In this document: piece after piece, positions 34,245 to 46,000 of the stretch
How the letters are laid out: every line of letters starts with the position of its first letter
Position numbering within the stretch: the stretch's first letter is position 1
The notes under the pieces: model-generated
Told to the model about the DNA's origin: nothing
Database searches by the model: none
Seen by the model: the letters and a program-made list of their open reading frames with translations, nothing else
DNA from: Leptasterias polaris
Lineage: Eukaryota; Echinodermata; Asteroidea; Forcipulatida; Asteriidae
Reading direction: 5' to 3'
DNA length: 64,000 bases
Assembly (NCBI GenBank): GCA_037783415.1
Contig: JAZGTN010000073.1
Span: 2,356,001 to 2,420,000, forward strand
Made by a program: the position numbers and the translations under genes

Positions 34245-34905
34245 AGTGAAAACACTGTGTGGACGTGTGTAAGTCCGCATATTGTTTCAAAACCTTGCCT
34301 TGTGTGAACCTCTTTTGTATTCAGGTCCACACTTCGCATGCAATGCTTACCCAGTGTTTTTTAACAGTTCTGAAGAATGTTTTCTTAAGTGTACCGGACA
34401 AAGGACTGTCCACAGAGTGTAGTGCAACACAGAGATGCGTGTGTGGACGACGTGTGTACGTCCACATAGTGTCTCGAGTCCCTACACTATGTGGACCATA
34501 TTTGTTCTCAGGTCCACACTTCGTATGTAACGCTTAATACTTGTGGTCAATTTGACAACACCCACCCCCTGTTTAAGACAGTACACCGGGCTCTTCCCCC
34601 GCGCCGCCCACCCCACACGCAGAAGTGCGTGAATACCTGCAACCGGGGACCCCCCATTGTGCCTCCTTTGTTTGTTCTCTTTTTTTATAATAGGTCCCCA
34701 GTTTGAATGTGTATACCTACCCACACCCACACAAGTTTGTAAACATCTGCATTATTGGTCTTCTACTGATGGTTTTGTACATATTTTTCAACTTTCCTTT
34801 CACCCAACCGGTGACCTTGTTGTTCCTTGTGTTGTATAGGTCCTCGGTTATGTGTATACCTACCCCTGCCCCCTCCACCCCACCCACCCCACCCCTTTCC
34901 CCCTA
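34245..34905 (+). repeat. Diverged tandem duplications
   Basis: Two unit types. The first (34253-34370 and 34438-34545) shares GTGTGGACG, CAGGTCCACACTTCG and AACGCTTA-like ends. The second (34625-34725 and 34726-34870) shares ATAATAGGTCC, GTGTATACCTACCC and GTTTGTAAACATCTGC-like blocks. Open frames here on both strands follow the duplications and the C-rich tracts. Confidence 0.6.
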
Positions 34906-35547
34906 GCCACACCGGTGATTACACGGTTAGGCTTTCCTGCTACTTTCAAATGATTCTTTAGTAATGTTCATAAACTGTTTTCGCAGTTTGTGTCTCAATT
35001 GTAAAATCGTTGAGTTTTCTAAATCAAAAAGGTCGTGACATCGATCAGTCACCGGGGCTATTAATCGTTATGGCGTGTGGGTCACCCGGAATGAATTTTT
35101 CGTTTGATATACTAATACTATTGTCGTGTTTATTTTCATCCTGAATCGTTCTTGGAATAGTTTTAATTATAACTCTTCATACAAAATATTGTAAACTTAT
35201 ATGTAAATATATTCTGTACTTCGATGTATTTTTTCTGTCTGTTAAATATATTTTATTTTTTTTCCAGTTTTGGGGGTATTTTGTTGTTGCTTATTTCTTC
35301 TTGAGTAATTTTGAGCTGGACGTTTAATGTAATGCGCCCTCGAAAAGTCTGGTCCTTTAAGAACACAATATGAATTGAATATATTATTAAATTAGTTATA
35401 ATTCATAAAAACGAGGTTGTTCCACCGCAAAATTCCACCGCGTTGTTATTTTTGAGACATCGTACAACGAATATTTTATCTTTTTAACGTGAGTTTTTTA
35501 GTCTTCACGTTTTTTTATTCTTAATATATTTATTATCAAATAATAAA

Positions 35548-35645
35548 CCACAAGGGAAACTGACTGGGTAAATGTTTAAATGATTTTGGGTTGAACAAAG
35601 AAAAATTGACTAGAGCGGGATTTGAACCAACGACCTATATATTTG
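35548..35645 (-). repeat. Partial copy of the tRNA-like inverted-repeat element
   Basis: Shares ACCACAAGGGAAACTGACTG, GGGTTGAACAAAGAAAAATT and GACTAGAGCGGGATTTGAAC with the element at 53487-53673. The tRNA-like part is cut off after the T-arm. Confidence 0.65.
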
Positions 35646-38600
35646 TCTAACGTTTTTGTCTGTCCAAAAGAAATTATATAAAACAATATTGTTTTACTTT
35701 TCCCTACAAGTTGGTTCATATTGTACACATAATAAATTCTTACTTGATGTCGTTTCCAGTTTGTACGATAATTGTCATTGCCGATAAGGAATAAACGTCA
35801 ATTAAAACGAAATATTTGTTGTTTTAACATTAACGACGTGAAACAACCAGTCTGAGTAACTGTTAAATGTTTTCAAGGCACAATGAAGTAGATCAGAAAC
35901 GGTCATAGATTTCATTGACTTCCCTATAAAATAACTTATTTTATTCCAATGAGTCCAGATTTCATTGTTTTCTCGTGCATTTTATTTTATTCGAACTGAG
36001 CCATATGCTTTAAAATGTCCACATTGTAAACGCTCTTTAGTGAACGGTCTTTGATCGCATTAAAGGATACCGATGCTAAAACTTGTTTCCGCATGATTGC
36101 TCGCTGGCGTCATTAAGACGTAATCTTTGTGATTTATTACTAGATTAGCGTTCAAGATTCATTAAATAATGGCAGGCTAATGATTTATGGCATTGCTATA
36201 ATGCCCAGGTTATGTCATTATGATCATTTGGCCTTTTAAAAGAAGTATTCAGTTGCGACAAAGAAAGATTGGAAATTAATTATATAACAAAATAGTAATA
36301 AAAATAGGGAAAACCAAAATTGCCAGCCGATTAATTGCTCCGGATTGCTTACGTTCGTAATATCATTAGAGTAAATCTAATTTTAAAATTAGTAGCAGCG
36401 ATGAATGAGGAAATTCTGATCATGTTGGAGCAGAATGATTCGACTTGGAGGGAATGTTGAAAGACAAAATACGCAATCTTTATTTCGTTTTACAGCATGG
36501 CCTTGTTCGGCGGGCTAGATATTGTTTTTGGGGGGGGAGGAAATGTGATTGATTGGAATTCGAAAGAACAATCCTCTCCAGACGAGGGAAGCGACTGTCA
36601 GACAGCTTTTCTGGGAGGCACTTGTTTTACAAGTGGTTCTGGACTACTCGGAATACCTGCTAAATTAAATCAGATGCCCCCCCCCCCCCCCCCCCCCCCC
36701 GTCTGTTTGCTTCACTGTTCTGGTTTTGATCTTTGCGGATGAGTCTCAAAATATTAGTTATATCCCCAACAGATATCGGAATTCTATTTCAATTCGGTTG
36801 TGTGTTGTGGGCCTGTATGTTTGCTCTCTGCTGTTATGGCTGCCGGAGAATGTACGTAAATGGTACAATTTTTATTTAGTGGTAAAATATAACTTTGCTA
36901 TCGGGCTACTTAGTTGTTTTGCTCACTTGAGGTTTAGGTAATATACATAGCGCACTTTCTGTAAATCGTTTTTGCATGCAGGTCTCACCTTTGTATTTCT
37001 GTTTTATCCTTCCTGCCTGATAATGATCTCAATATTTGGAGTCATGGGGATTACAAATTCGAGAAAACGCCTGGAACGTCATTAATAAACATAAACCTTG
37101 GCTTAGTATTATTCTTTACAAACGTATAATTAACAGGAAGACCTACTTGTTTACGGCTCAAAGTTTGTGATATGAAGTCTATGAAATGCGAACTTTTCAA
37201 TAATAAATAACTGTCATATTTTTTACAAAAATGCACTCGCTAATTGCGTGAGGAATTTCATATTTATCGGATCAACAATTCTCGCTTCTTGAGAAGTGCA
37301 GTCTCAAAAAACTCTTCTAAGCGTAAAACACAATTTCGAATTACTCGTGAAATCCCCAGAAGAGAGCATTCTCGTTGGCGGGAAATGCTTTGTTGTATTC
37401 CCGTGGTAAATGGACACTTAATCGAGTTACATCATAATACGATCGGGCAGGCAAACAAAGGTTTTTTGTGGTGGTTTGCTGGCAATGATACGCAACGGAA
37501 GATAAAGGAATTCTGCCGTATAATACATCACCGATACGTATTTTGGGGGGTGGTCTTTGTACAAGCTTTAGACTGCGTGCGTTGTGACACTCTGCATCGG
37601 GGATGAACCAGACAAAATGAACATTCGATAGTAACAAAGAGGTAAACAAGTTGAGGGTATAGACACACTCCCTCGAGTGATTGGCCATAAAATGAGTAAG
37701 TTGGTCCTGTGGCGTTGCTACATAGGCTAGATAGAGCCTTAGGGTCTGCTTTCACATAATCGGTAGGCCTATTATTATGTAAAGATCATATAATCGGAAG
37801 CCAATATTCAAGTTTTCTTACAAAATATTTCTCATCTCCCATTATGTGGCATAGCTCTTTTCCATATAGTTAGTCCAGATCCTAACATCGGCTGATAACT
37901 AGCACTGCTAATCTAGACATATTTCTCTTATTGCAGGATAGTCTGTTTGTTTGTTTCTTGTTTTGTGTCACCTGTTTGTCTTTTCTCCACGTTTGTTGTC
38001 TGTCTGTCTAGGCTGTCTTCTACAAGCCTGGGTTTAATCTGACAGCCTCATACTCTCTGAATATTGGTATACATAGATTAATTCTCTCTCCCACATATCT
38101 TCTGTGCTTATTATTTCGCTTTTCTATGTATTATTCTGTAGGTCCTACATGTGTTATATTATGAGAAGAGTAGTATAAAACAAATGTTGACTTGAATGAA
38201 TAACATTTACTACCATTTTGATACAAAGCAGGGCCCAATTATATGGCAATGCATGCTTGCCGCGACTTGTAAACTTAACACCCATAAACCATTGTGCTGT
38301 GCAGGTAACTATAGGTGTAGACTCCCGCTGTAAGCGACGCCATAAGCCATTGTGATATGTGGTGGAAACGATATTACCATAACACTTTTAGGTTTAGGTA
38401 ATTTTCAATGTGTACGCCCAAACCAAACAGTGTACTCCTATACTAAATAATGCCCACCATTTATAAAGACCAATGAAATTGCGTGCAGTTTTGTTTTAGT
38501 GTCGGAATATAAATTAAAATTTTATCTCGGACAGTTTCCCTGAATGCTTCTTGTAAAAAACCAAAAAGTATGTAATAAAATACAACGATGCGCCTAATAA

Positions 38601-39804
38601 ACATTGTCTTAATACAACTCCCCTTTAAGCCGATCAAATCCATGACGTCAGAATGTTCCCAACTACTAGACCAAAATTTTCCCCCATTGTTGTACAGTAT
38701 TATGTTATTGTATTGAACTTTCCCTTAATTGTATCTATTTTGGGCGAAACCGGGGATGGTGCGTCGTTTGGGGAATTGCAGAAAATCGTCTCTCTTTAGC
38801 TTGCCACCGGTGTTTTGTTTGGAACATTTTAAGGCAAATTTCAATGTGATGCTACATTAATAACGCGTCAGTTCGCATTACCTTCAAAGCTAAGTGGAGC
38901 GTCATGCCAGCGGGAGGATCGCATCTAAATATCATTTAAGATACAGAGTGCTCTGGGAAATTTGTTGAGAAAAATTGTAACAATTACAGTCTAAGCCATG
39001 GTAATATATTGCCATGTATTATGTTTCTATCTATATTTATTCTCATAAAGACGAGCAGAGTCAGAGTACGCTGTTCGAATCGTCGAGACCACACCGGTTT
39101 TTTTTTCCAGAGCTAACACCCCCTCCAAAAGAGATGTTAGGCCTACTCATGGTCGTACCCACAAGTTTACTATTTATAGTTTCGTCTATGTTTCTATCCA
39201 ACAACAACAAAATCTGTAAACAAACGTTGTACACACAGCTTCAGTGCATGTAGGGTTCCAATTTCCACCAAAAATTATTCAAAGATTCATTTTGCTTTCC
39301 TTGTTTGTTCAGTTTTTGACCAATTTTATTTTCCATTTTTTTAATCGTTGGGAGCATGCAATCATAAAGTTGCAGATTGCACATGAACAAAAAGAAGAAG
39401 CTATATTTGGTTGAGTTTTGTGATAAAAAGGGACATTTGTACGTGCAAAGGCAGTCATTCAGTTTATTGATGCCTACAATAAAGGTTAAAGTTTACATAA
39501 CAAATTAACCGGTTGCGGTATTTGCAAACACGGGATAAACTGCACCGGAGGAAACCCATGCGCCGGCAACCGTCCCGGCTTTCTGGGCGTCGTGTTTTTA
39601 GCTCTGAGAAACTGTAAATTTACACAGCACATTAGAAGCTGGCTGGTGGCTACTAAATCAAAACTTATTTTATTAAAAAATTGATTCGGGCAAACGTAAT
39701 GACCCAGCCAGTGCCGGGAGTAGATTTAACAACTCTTTGTTAATAGATAAAGCAAACCTTGCAGGGAATATAAAGTGATTAAGCGCCATGGATCATGGCA
39801 GGCA
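35646..39804. other. No gene seen; AT-rich, a 24-C run, one 120-codon frame
   Basis: Contains a poly-C run at 36677-36700. A plus-strand frame of 120 codons at 37244-37606 overlaps a minus frame of 115 codons, neither with recognisable features. The stretch 36040-36300 is dense in TAAT and ATTA cores of homeodomain sites, which could be an enhancer or simply base composition. Confidence 0.35.
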
Positions 39805-40086
39805 CTGATTGGACAACAAAGACTTGTTAGCATTGACCAATCAGAAAGAATGGATCTGCATGGTATTGACCAATCAGAGTGATTGACTAAAAGTTGTCAT
39901 CAGAGTATCTGATTGGTTGGTATACTGGAGCAGTTTCGTACTTCAAACAGTATGGATGCGACAGCTCGCAGATCGACCAATAGAAGAGATGGATTGAATC
40001 GACGTCATCGTGTTCTCTTCTGACTAAAGCGACACAACACTTCTGATTGGTCAATGCAGATGAGTCAGTTATCCTCCGATTGGCTT
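39805..40086. promoter_or_regulatory. Cluster of seven CCAAT (NF-Y-type) boxes
   Basis: CTGATTGG at 39805, GACCAATCAG at 39835 and at 39869, CTGATTGGTTGG at 39909, GACCAATAG at 39975, CTGATTGGTC at 40043 and CCGATTGGCT at 40077. Most match the extended NF-Y preference around CCAATCAG. Spacings are about 30-67 bp and both orientations occur. An AP-1-type TGAGTCA lies at 40061-40067. The sequence between boxes is not repeated, so this is not a simple satellite. No adjacent exon was recognised. Confidence 0.55.
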
Positions 40087-40435
40087 ATGAGCAATGCACC
40101 TGGGCAAAGGCCTAGATCGAGCCGTGTCGAGAGTTTCCGTTAATGAGCCGTCTGGATCAAGTGTACTTCACCTGACCGTTGTGTCTCCAATGTGTCAATA
40201 CCACTCTTAAAAATAATTACTCGGATGCAAATTTGACAAGGTTGTATATGGAATCCCCACTGCATAAATGCAATCTAGCCTGCTGTATGTAACACTTAAG
40301 CGTGAACCAAATTACAATAAACATTGTGGGTGGGAACTGAAGTCTTGCTTTGCACATTATTGTACTCGCTTCTAATGTACTGAGCATAAAAAAGGTTTTA
40401 TCACTAAACAAGGAAATGACTGTGAACAAGTGTTG

Positions 40436-41140
40436 GTAATAATGTTTAACCTTATCCTTGATTCAAAGAGAATAAGCTTAATACTATTCAACGTTGTTAC
40501 GTTGTAACTATCTGTATTAATAAAAGACACAATTTCAAACATACCTATTTGTTTTGTCGTGATTAAACGCAACTAGGCATACCACAAGAAGCAGTTTTGC
40601 CAACATAACCAATGTAATAGATAATGATGTACCTTCACTTGATTCAAAGAACATACCAGTTGCAGCAGCTTTTTGTAAAAATGGCAAATGTTGTACCATA
40701 TCTTGATTCAAAAAGAGAGAAAAACTTGACCAGCTGCTGCAGCTCTCATCAAACAACCATTGTTGTACCTTATCTTTGTTCAAAGAGAATAAACGTACCC
40801 ACAACAGCAGCTTTCAGGGAAATAACCAATGCTGTACCTTTTTTGTTTAAGGAGAGTAAATGTACCAGGTGCGGCAGAATTCATAAAAATACCCAATGTT
40901 GTACCATATCTTGATTCAAAGAGTGTAAGCGTACCAGCAGCAGCTTTTGTAACAAAAACCAACACTGTACATTATTTATATTTGTAAAAAAACATACATC
41001 AAAAAACAGCAATTTTAGCAATGTTTACCAATGCATTGAATCCTTACATGATACCACATTGCAATGTGGTATCACATTGCAATGTGGTATAATTATCCTG
41101 ATTCAAAAAAGAGTAATCGTAAGTGGTAGCTGTTTTGCAA
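40436..41140 (+). repeat. About 70-bp minisatellite
   Basis: Diverged tandem units containing CTTGATTCAAAGAGA(G/A)TAAA, CGTACCAGCAGCAGCTTT and AACCAATGTTGTACCATAT. Five or six units are clear from 40600 to 40975, with a degraded one on each side. The unit length of about 65-75 bp is not a multiple of three throughout, so frames across it are not protein repeats. Confidence 0.75.
41051..41090. repeat. Two overlapping perfect palindromes
   Basis: ATACCACATTGCAATGTGGT followed by AT (41051-41072) is a perfect 22-bp palindrome. The next 20 bp (41071-41090) repeat ATCACATTGCAATGTGGTAT. Confidence 0.9.
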
Positions 41141-41876
41141 TATACCTCTTACGAAATTGACTAATTGTTTTCATTCATGGATATAAGTGACGCCCGTGCG
41201 TCTCGTACCACACAGACACACGAGTAAAGCCTTAATGCGGCATCTCTCAATCGCTCTGCGCAGTATTAGGTGTTACCAAACGTTGATCAAACGTGAAACC
41301 ACAAAAGGGTTCTGACAAAAGGGGACGAGGCATTAAAAGCCGGTACTTATTATTAATATCGTGGTAAATTCTATATGACGTGTATGTGTACCGCGTGACC
41401 AATTGAATAAAATGGAGTCTATAGTGAGGCAGCGCCATCGCCTCAGCGTCAGTACTTCATGTGTAAATAATCATAGTTTCTGTAAGAGATTCAAGTCATG
41501 TTTGGTTCTTTTTAGATTAATATGTTTTTTCCTTCTTTCTTTCTTTTTACCACTAAACCCTTTTAGAAATGAATTTCTTTCATCTATATTTTGTCCTGTG
41601 TTTGTTGGCTGCAAGGCAGAGAGTTTTGAAATGTATTCGTATGTTTTCATTAAAAATAATATTAAGCGGCTAACCCTTTTCCTTAAAAGTTTATTTTTTT
41701 TCTCATTGAAAAGCTGTCTTGTTGTTTCAGCACTGCAGAGTAAATGTTTGAAGGTGTGTTCACGTTCATTGCAGTTTTTACCCACCCTTTGGGGTTGAAC
41801 TGTTTGTCCCGATGATGGGACACTTTGGGACGCTAGGTGGCATTGGCAAAAATGTGTAAAATACCTTGTAGACTTT
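41141..41876. other. No gene seen; overlapping open frames on both strands
   Basis: A 131-codon plus frame (41403-41798) and a 167-codon minus frame (41471-41974) overlap. The minus frame is rich in Lys and Arg, has no domain I recognise, and its N-terminal end lies inside a MITE. I do not accept either as a gene. Confidence 0.35.
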
Positions 41877-42322
41877 CTTTTTATGCGCGCTTTAGCCGTG
41901 TAATTAGGTACATGCTGGTCTAGATAATGACAAAATCCACGGCTGAACGCGCGTAAAAAGTTTGTGCGACTCATTGATCTCCATTATAATGGAGATCAAT
42001 GGTGCGACTAGTCTATGCGGATGACGTCATTTGCGTAGGGCGCCCTCTGCTAGAGGTCCAAAGAAGGTTGCTCATTTACGCACGCGTGAGCCGTGTAATT
42101 TGGTGCATGCTGGTCTAGATAATGACAAATTCAACTCAATCAACGGCTGAACGCGCGTAAAAAGTTGTTGCGACTAGTCTATGCAGATGACGTCATTTGA
42201 GTAGGGCGCCCTCTGCTAGAGGTCTACAGAATGGTGCTGATTGGCTCATCCTCTGCGCCGCGCGTACAATGATGTGTGTTTACCGTTGGATGGCGGCTTG
42301 ATGACGTCAATGCATAATGTCC
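41877..42322. mobile_element. Cluster of short inverted-repeat elements
   Basis: An 84-bp element (41877-41960) has ends CTTTTTATGCGCGCTTTAGC and GAACGCGCGTAAAAAG. A second copy lies at about 42075-42164. Family E pieces lie at 42006-42064 and 42172-42322 (ATGACGTCATTTGAGTAGGG and TGACGTCAATGCATAATGTC). The second small element appears inserted in family E. A perfect 28-bp palindrome is at 41973-42000. Confidence 0.65.
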
Positions 42323-44570
42323 ATTAATGAAGTTCTGAGCATACGTATAATATCTCCGATGTAATGATAACCACAATGTATAAGTGCACATTTTGACTCC
42401 CAAAATGGTGGGCAGGATAGGCGTATTTCAGTGCACTATGAGTTGTAAACGGGATCTATACCCAATGAGTCTGCCGAATTCTGAGCTTGCGATCACCTTT
42501 CTCCGCTTAACGAGCAAACGCCGAATTTCTGCGCTATAGCTGTGTAAGCGTAGAATGCCCTGCTAACCCGTGAAACACGCTTGACGTAAGCGTGGAAGTC
42601 CCTGCTTCCGTAAGCGCCGATTCTTTGCTTACGGCAAGCAGAGCCATGAAATTGGGTCCCGATGAGTTTACATTAATTAGGTCGTGTCAGAATTAACGGC
42701 TACAGCTGTGGCTATCGGTGGATTACTGAAAATGCCTATTCTTAAACTGTGTTGCTGCAGCCAGCGGCCGTAGCCGTAGCCATAGCCGTAGCCAAAGTCG
42801 CCTAATACAGACGCGGCCTCACCCTTTAGTAAACTGATATCCAGAAGCTTACCTTCTCAATAAATTTAGAACTTGCGGGCGAGGAAGGTTTACAGTCACC
42901 GAGGGTAGTAATGTGTGTAAAGTGGAGGCACGACACCTACACATAAATCTTAGAATAATTTGCTTTAAAATTACCGTGACGTTAATTGATTTCTTATATC
43001 AATACAGCGGAGAAAGGGTAAACAGTATTGGGCCTAAATGATACCTGGAATAAAAAGTGTGCCTGTCGTGCTGATCGGTTTGCCCCCCCCCCCCCCCCCC
43101 CCCCCTATTCCAACCTCGCCCTCCTACTGATCGACTCCAGATATCGTCTTGGTGTGGGTGTATAGACAATAACTCGCCACAATGCTGTATAAATAATGAT
43201 CATTACTTAAACAATATAGGGATCAATAGATGTGAATGTAAAGGTGTCATTAGGGCCTACCTCATGGCACATGAAGCTTCATATTTCTAGACAGCTCAGT
43301 TAAGAATTCATCATGTCGATAGAGAATCTGTTTCCTGTTGGATGCTGTCTATTATTAATCGTCGTTAGCAAGCATTTGCTTTTTAAAACTGTTTTAACTG
43401 TTTTTCCTCGAGGCATTCCGTCGCGTTCATTGGCTTTACACTGATGTTTAATATTAGCATTGTGCTGTGCTGATCAGAATGGAACATTTCATATTGAATT
43501 AAATGCCTTGTAATTGAAATGTTTACAAGAAAATAAACAGGGCCGTGTTGAGGGACTCTAATTGTCCTCAGATAAATTGGAGTAATATATCCTGCTCTCT
43601 AAAAAAAAAATCTCATTCTCTTGAGACGAAACTGCCAATAAGCAAATATGGTTTCTTAACCATTCAAACCCCCATTCCCTTCTCCCCGTCCTTCCACGCC
43701 CGATGACTTGAGCATTAATTGAGTTACAGAACAAACACCGGCCGGAAATTGAACAGTGTTAACTTTCGCCTGGGGGGATAATGAAATTATTGATTATGGT
43801 CATCAGTTTTAATAACCCACCGACCACTCGTACCTATATTTGGAATATTGAGGGTGGGGGGGGGGGGGGGGGGGGTACCCAGGTACCCAAGATCTTGAAT
43901 ATTGAAATGGATGGATGACCGGTTTGCGATTTGCATCAATCACTGATATTCAAGACATGGTCAAGCTTGGATAATAAGTCCAAGCAGGGTCCACCTTTAT
44001 GATGTTCTTAATCTGAAATATCAAGTGGTAAATATAACGTTGGTGCTACATGGGAGGAATTTCATCGAGACAATTATCTCCGTCCGAAATGCCTTTGGTG
44101 GAACTTATGTTATAAGGATACCGTCTTTTCTGTATCCCCTCGAAATTGAGTGCAACAATAATAAATAATAATTTATTGATTTATATTGCGCCCATTTCAT
44201 AAAATGTACACAAGCGCATAACAAAATAATCAACAATAATTAAATAAGCAACAACAGAAAAGAAGACAATGATTAAACAGCTAGAAACGGGAAAAACACA
44301 GAATAAGCACAAATGCATTGGTTGAAAGCAAGGAAATAACCACAATCCGTAAAAATTAGTTTTTAGAACTTAACAGAGATTGAAACAGAGATTGCGTCAA
44401 CTCATCTCTTTGCGGGTCCTCCGGCTACGGGTCACGGTGCTAGTCGCATTTGCGCCTCCCTTGGTTCCACTACCTGAAAGATAGATTAATGGTAATGATA
44501 CTGTTCACGGGTTATCCTCTGCAATTGTCCGGTCATTAGCTTTACCAGCAAGATGGTACCGTCCCTATAG
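42323..44570. other. No gene seen; long C and G runs
   Basis: Contains a 23-C run (43083-43105), a 20-G run (43856-43875) and GTAGCC repeats near 42767-42802 (CCGTAGCCGTAGCCATAGCC). Otherwise AT-rich unique DNA. Confidence 0.45.
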
Positions 44571-44767
44571 ACCTTTCCTTTGTTGATGAAAGTGCGCTGG
44601 TTGGCATGGACGGCCGAATGTTAACAAAACATTCAATCGTGTTTAAAAAATGTTATGACCAAATTCAACATTTTCAGTAAAGATTCATTAAATGAAATAC
44701 CTTCCATGATTGGTTGATTTGTTTCCAACAAATTCAACGCTATTTTTGAATATTTGTTTAACATTGC
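44571..44767. repeat. Dispersed repeat H, copy 2
   Basis: Counterpart of 1697-1893, with the same GGCATGGACGGCCGAATGTT and ATACCTTCCATGATTGGTTG blocks. Confidence 0.7.
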
Positions 44768-44866
44768 TGTATTTGTTTTGTTTTTTTTGCAATTTTGGCT
44801 TTCCATAGTTTTCCAACCTCGGTTGGCAAAAACTCGGAATGTGACGTTGCAATAGAAAGGTATATT

Positions 44867-45068
44867 ACACTCTAATAACTCCCGGCTGGGAATTGACACG
44901 GAAACAGGTCAGAACAATTAGGTTATAATTCGGACTGTGCGTCAGGTTGACCTATTCCTGGGTCACTTTCACACATACTCCGGGCCATACTGACCCAGAA
45001 ATGGGTAAAGCCCCGCGGGATTCGGATACGGATACAGGCCAATTCTGGACCGAAAGTTTTTAGAGTAT
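44867..45068 (+). mobile_element. Family D inverted-repeat element
   Basis: Starts ACACTCTAATAACTCCCGGC and ends AAGTTTTTAGAGTATGA, the inverted terminus. The interior has GGGTCA and TGACCCAGAA motifs. About 200 bp without insertions, so it shows the basic size of the family. Confidence 0.75.
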
Positions 45069-45506
45069 GAAGATAATATGCCATGTATGACTCCCTTGAA
45101 TACATTGCAAGTATGGTATGAAGGTAGTGTACCAAACAGAAAAAGCATATACGTGTATTTTCACTGGCCATAAAATATACATCACCACACTTGTACCGAT
45201 ACTCTGGAGGTAGCCTTTTAAGATAAATCACATTATTCCATTGACTGTTCATAACAAACCTCCTAGGTAACAGTCTCCGGGGACGGTGCGAGTGTCACAT
45301 TGCAAAATATTTGCCTTCTCATCGGCGAGATCTGAAACTGACCACGTATATCAGAAAGCAAAAGATGTTGACAGGAATTTGACATTTGAAATTATGTTCC
45401 TTCTCATTTCCATTAAAGGGAATATCTCATTGTTGGTAATTATTTGATTGAAGTTTTGTTGCATTTCCTGAAAACAACATATTTTGAGAATTGTGTGACG
45501 TACCGT

Positions 45507-45905
45507 AATGCCTATAGTGGTTAAAGAGCGCCGGACTCAAGCTCTGGTGTTTCTGATCAGCAGTGTGAGGGTTCGAGTCCCTGTCTTGACACTTGTGTCG
45601 TTAAGCAAGACACTTAACTAGTATTGCTCCGTCCTTCCGATGGGATGTAAAGCCGTACATGGGTTGTGTAATGCACGAAAAGGAATCCAGTTTCACTTAT
45701 CGCTAAGCAAATTGGTTTTCCCTGGTGTTTCTGGGCTGCTGAATGCGCCACAGCACCTTGTAAACCCTTGGTGCTACGTAAATCGGTCTCATAATTTAAA
45801 AAGTTCAAAAACTTGTCTTAAAATGCTTCTGTTTGTTCAAGCACCTATGTACCTTATTGGTAGAAACGTGCGCTGTATAAGACTATATTATTATATTTCG
45901 GAGGA
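45507..45905 (+). mobile_element. tRNA-Leu-derived SINE
   Basis: The head (45507-45592) resembles a tRNA-Leu: A-box TAGTGGTTAAAGAGCG, an anticodon loop containing CAA between CCGGA and CTCTGG, a long variable arm and B-box GGTTCGAGTCCC. It is followed by a body with TTGCTCCGTCCTTCCGATGG and GATGTAAAGCCGTA, typical of invertebrate tRNA SINEs. A tail ends in CGCTGTATAAGACTATATTA. It is transcribed by RNA polymerase III when active and mobilised by a partner LINE. Point changes suggest an old copy. Confidence 0.75.
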
Positions 45906-45994
45906 GTATGAAAACATTTAGTACTCAAGTACATGTGTTAAACGAAAAGCGTCACAACGTTCACTGGACGATCATACTGCAATGCGCTGTATCA

Positions 45995-46000
45995 CCACAG
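45995..46000 (+). repeat. Left 6-bp flanking direct repeat of the foldback element
   Basis: CCACAG here and again at 53152-53157, immediately outside the inverted repeats. It is best read as the target site duplication. Confidence 0.65.

Noticed and set aside
37244..37606. 120-codon plus-strand frame with an overlapping 115-codon minus frame
   Set aside because: No homology recognised, no splice signals, and no promoter feature.
41471..41974. 167-codon minus-strand basic open frame
   Set aside because: It starts inside a short CGCGC-ended MITE, is rich in Lys from A-rich DNA, overlaps a plus-strand frame, and has no recognised motif.
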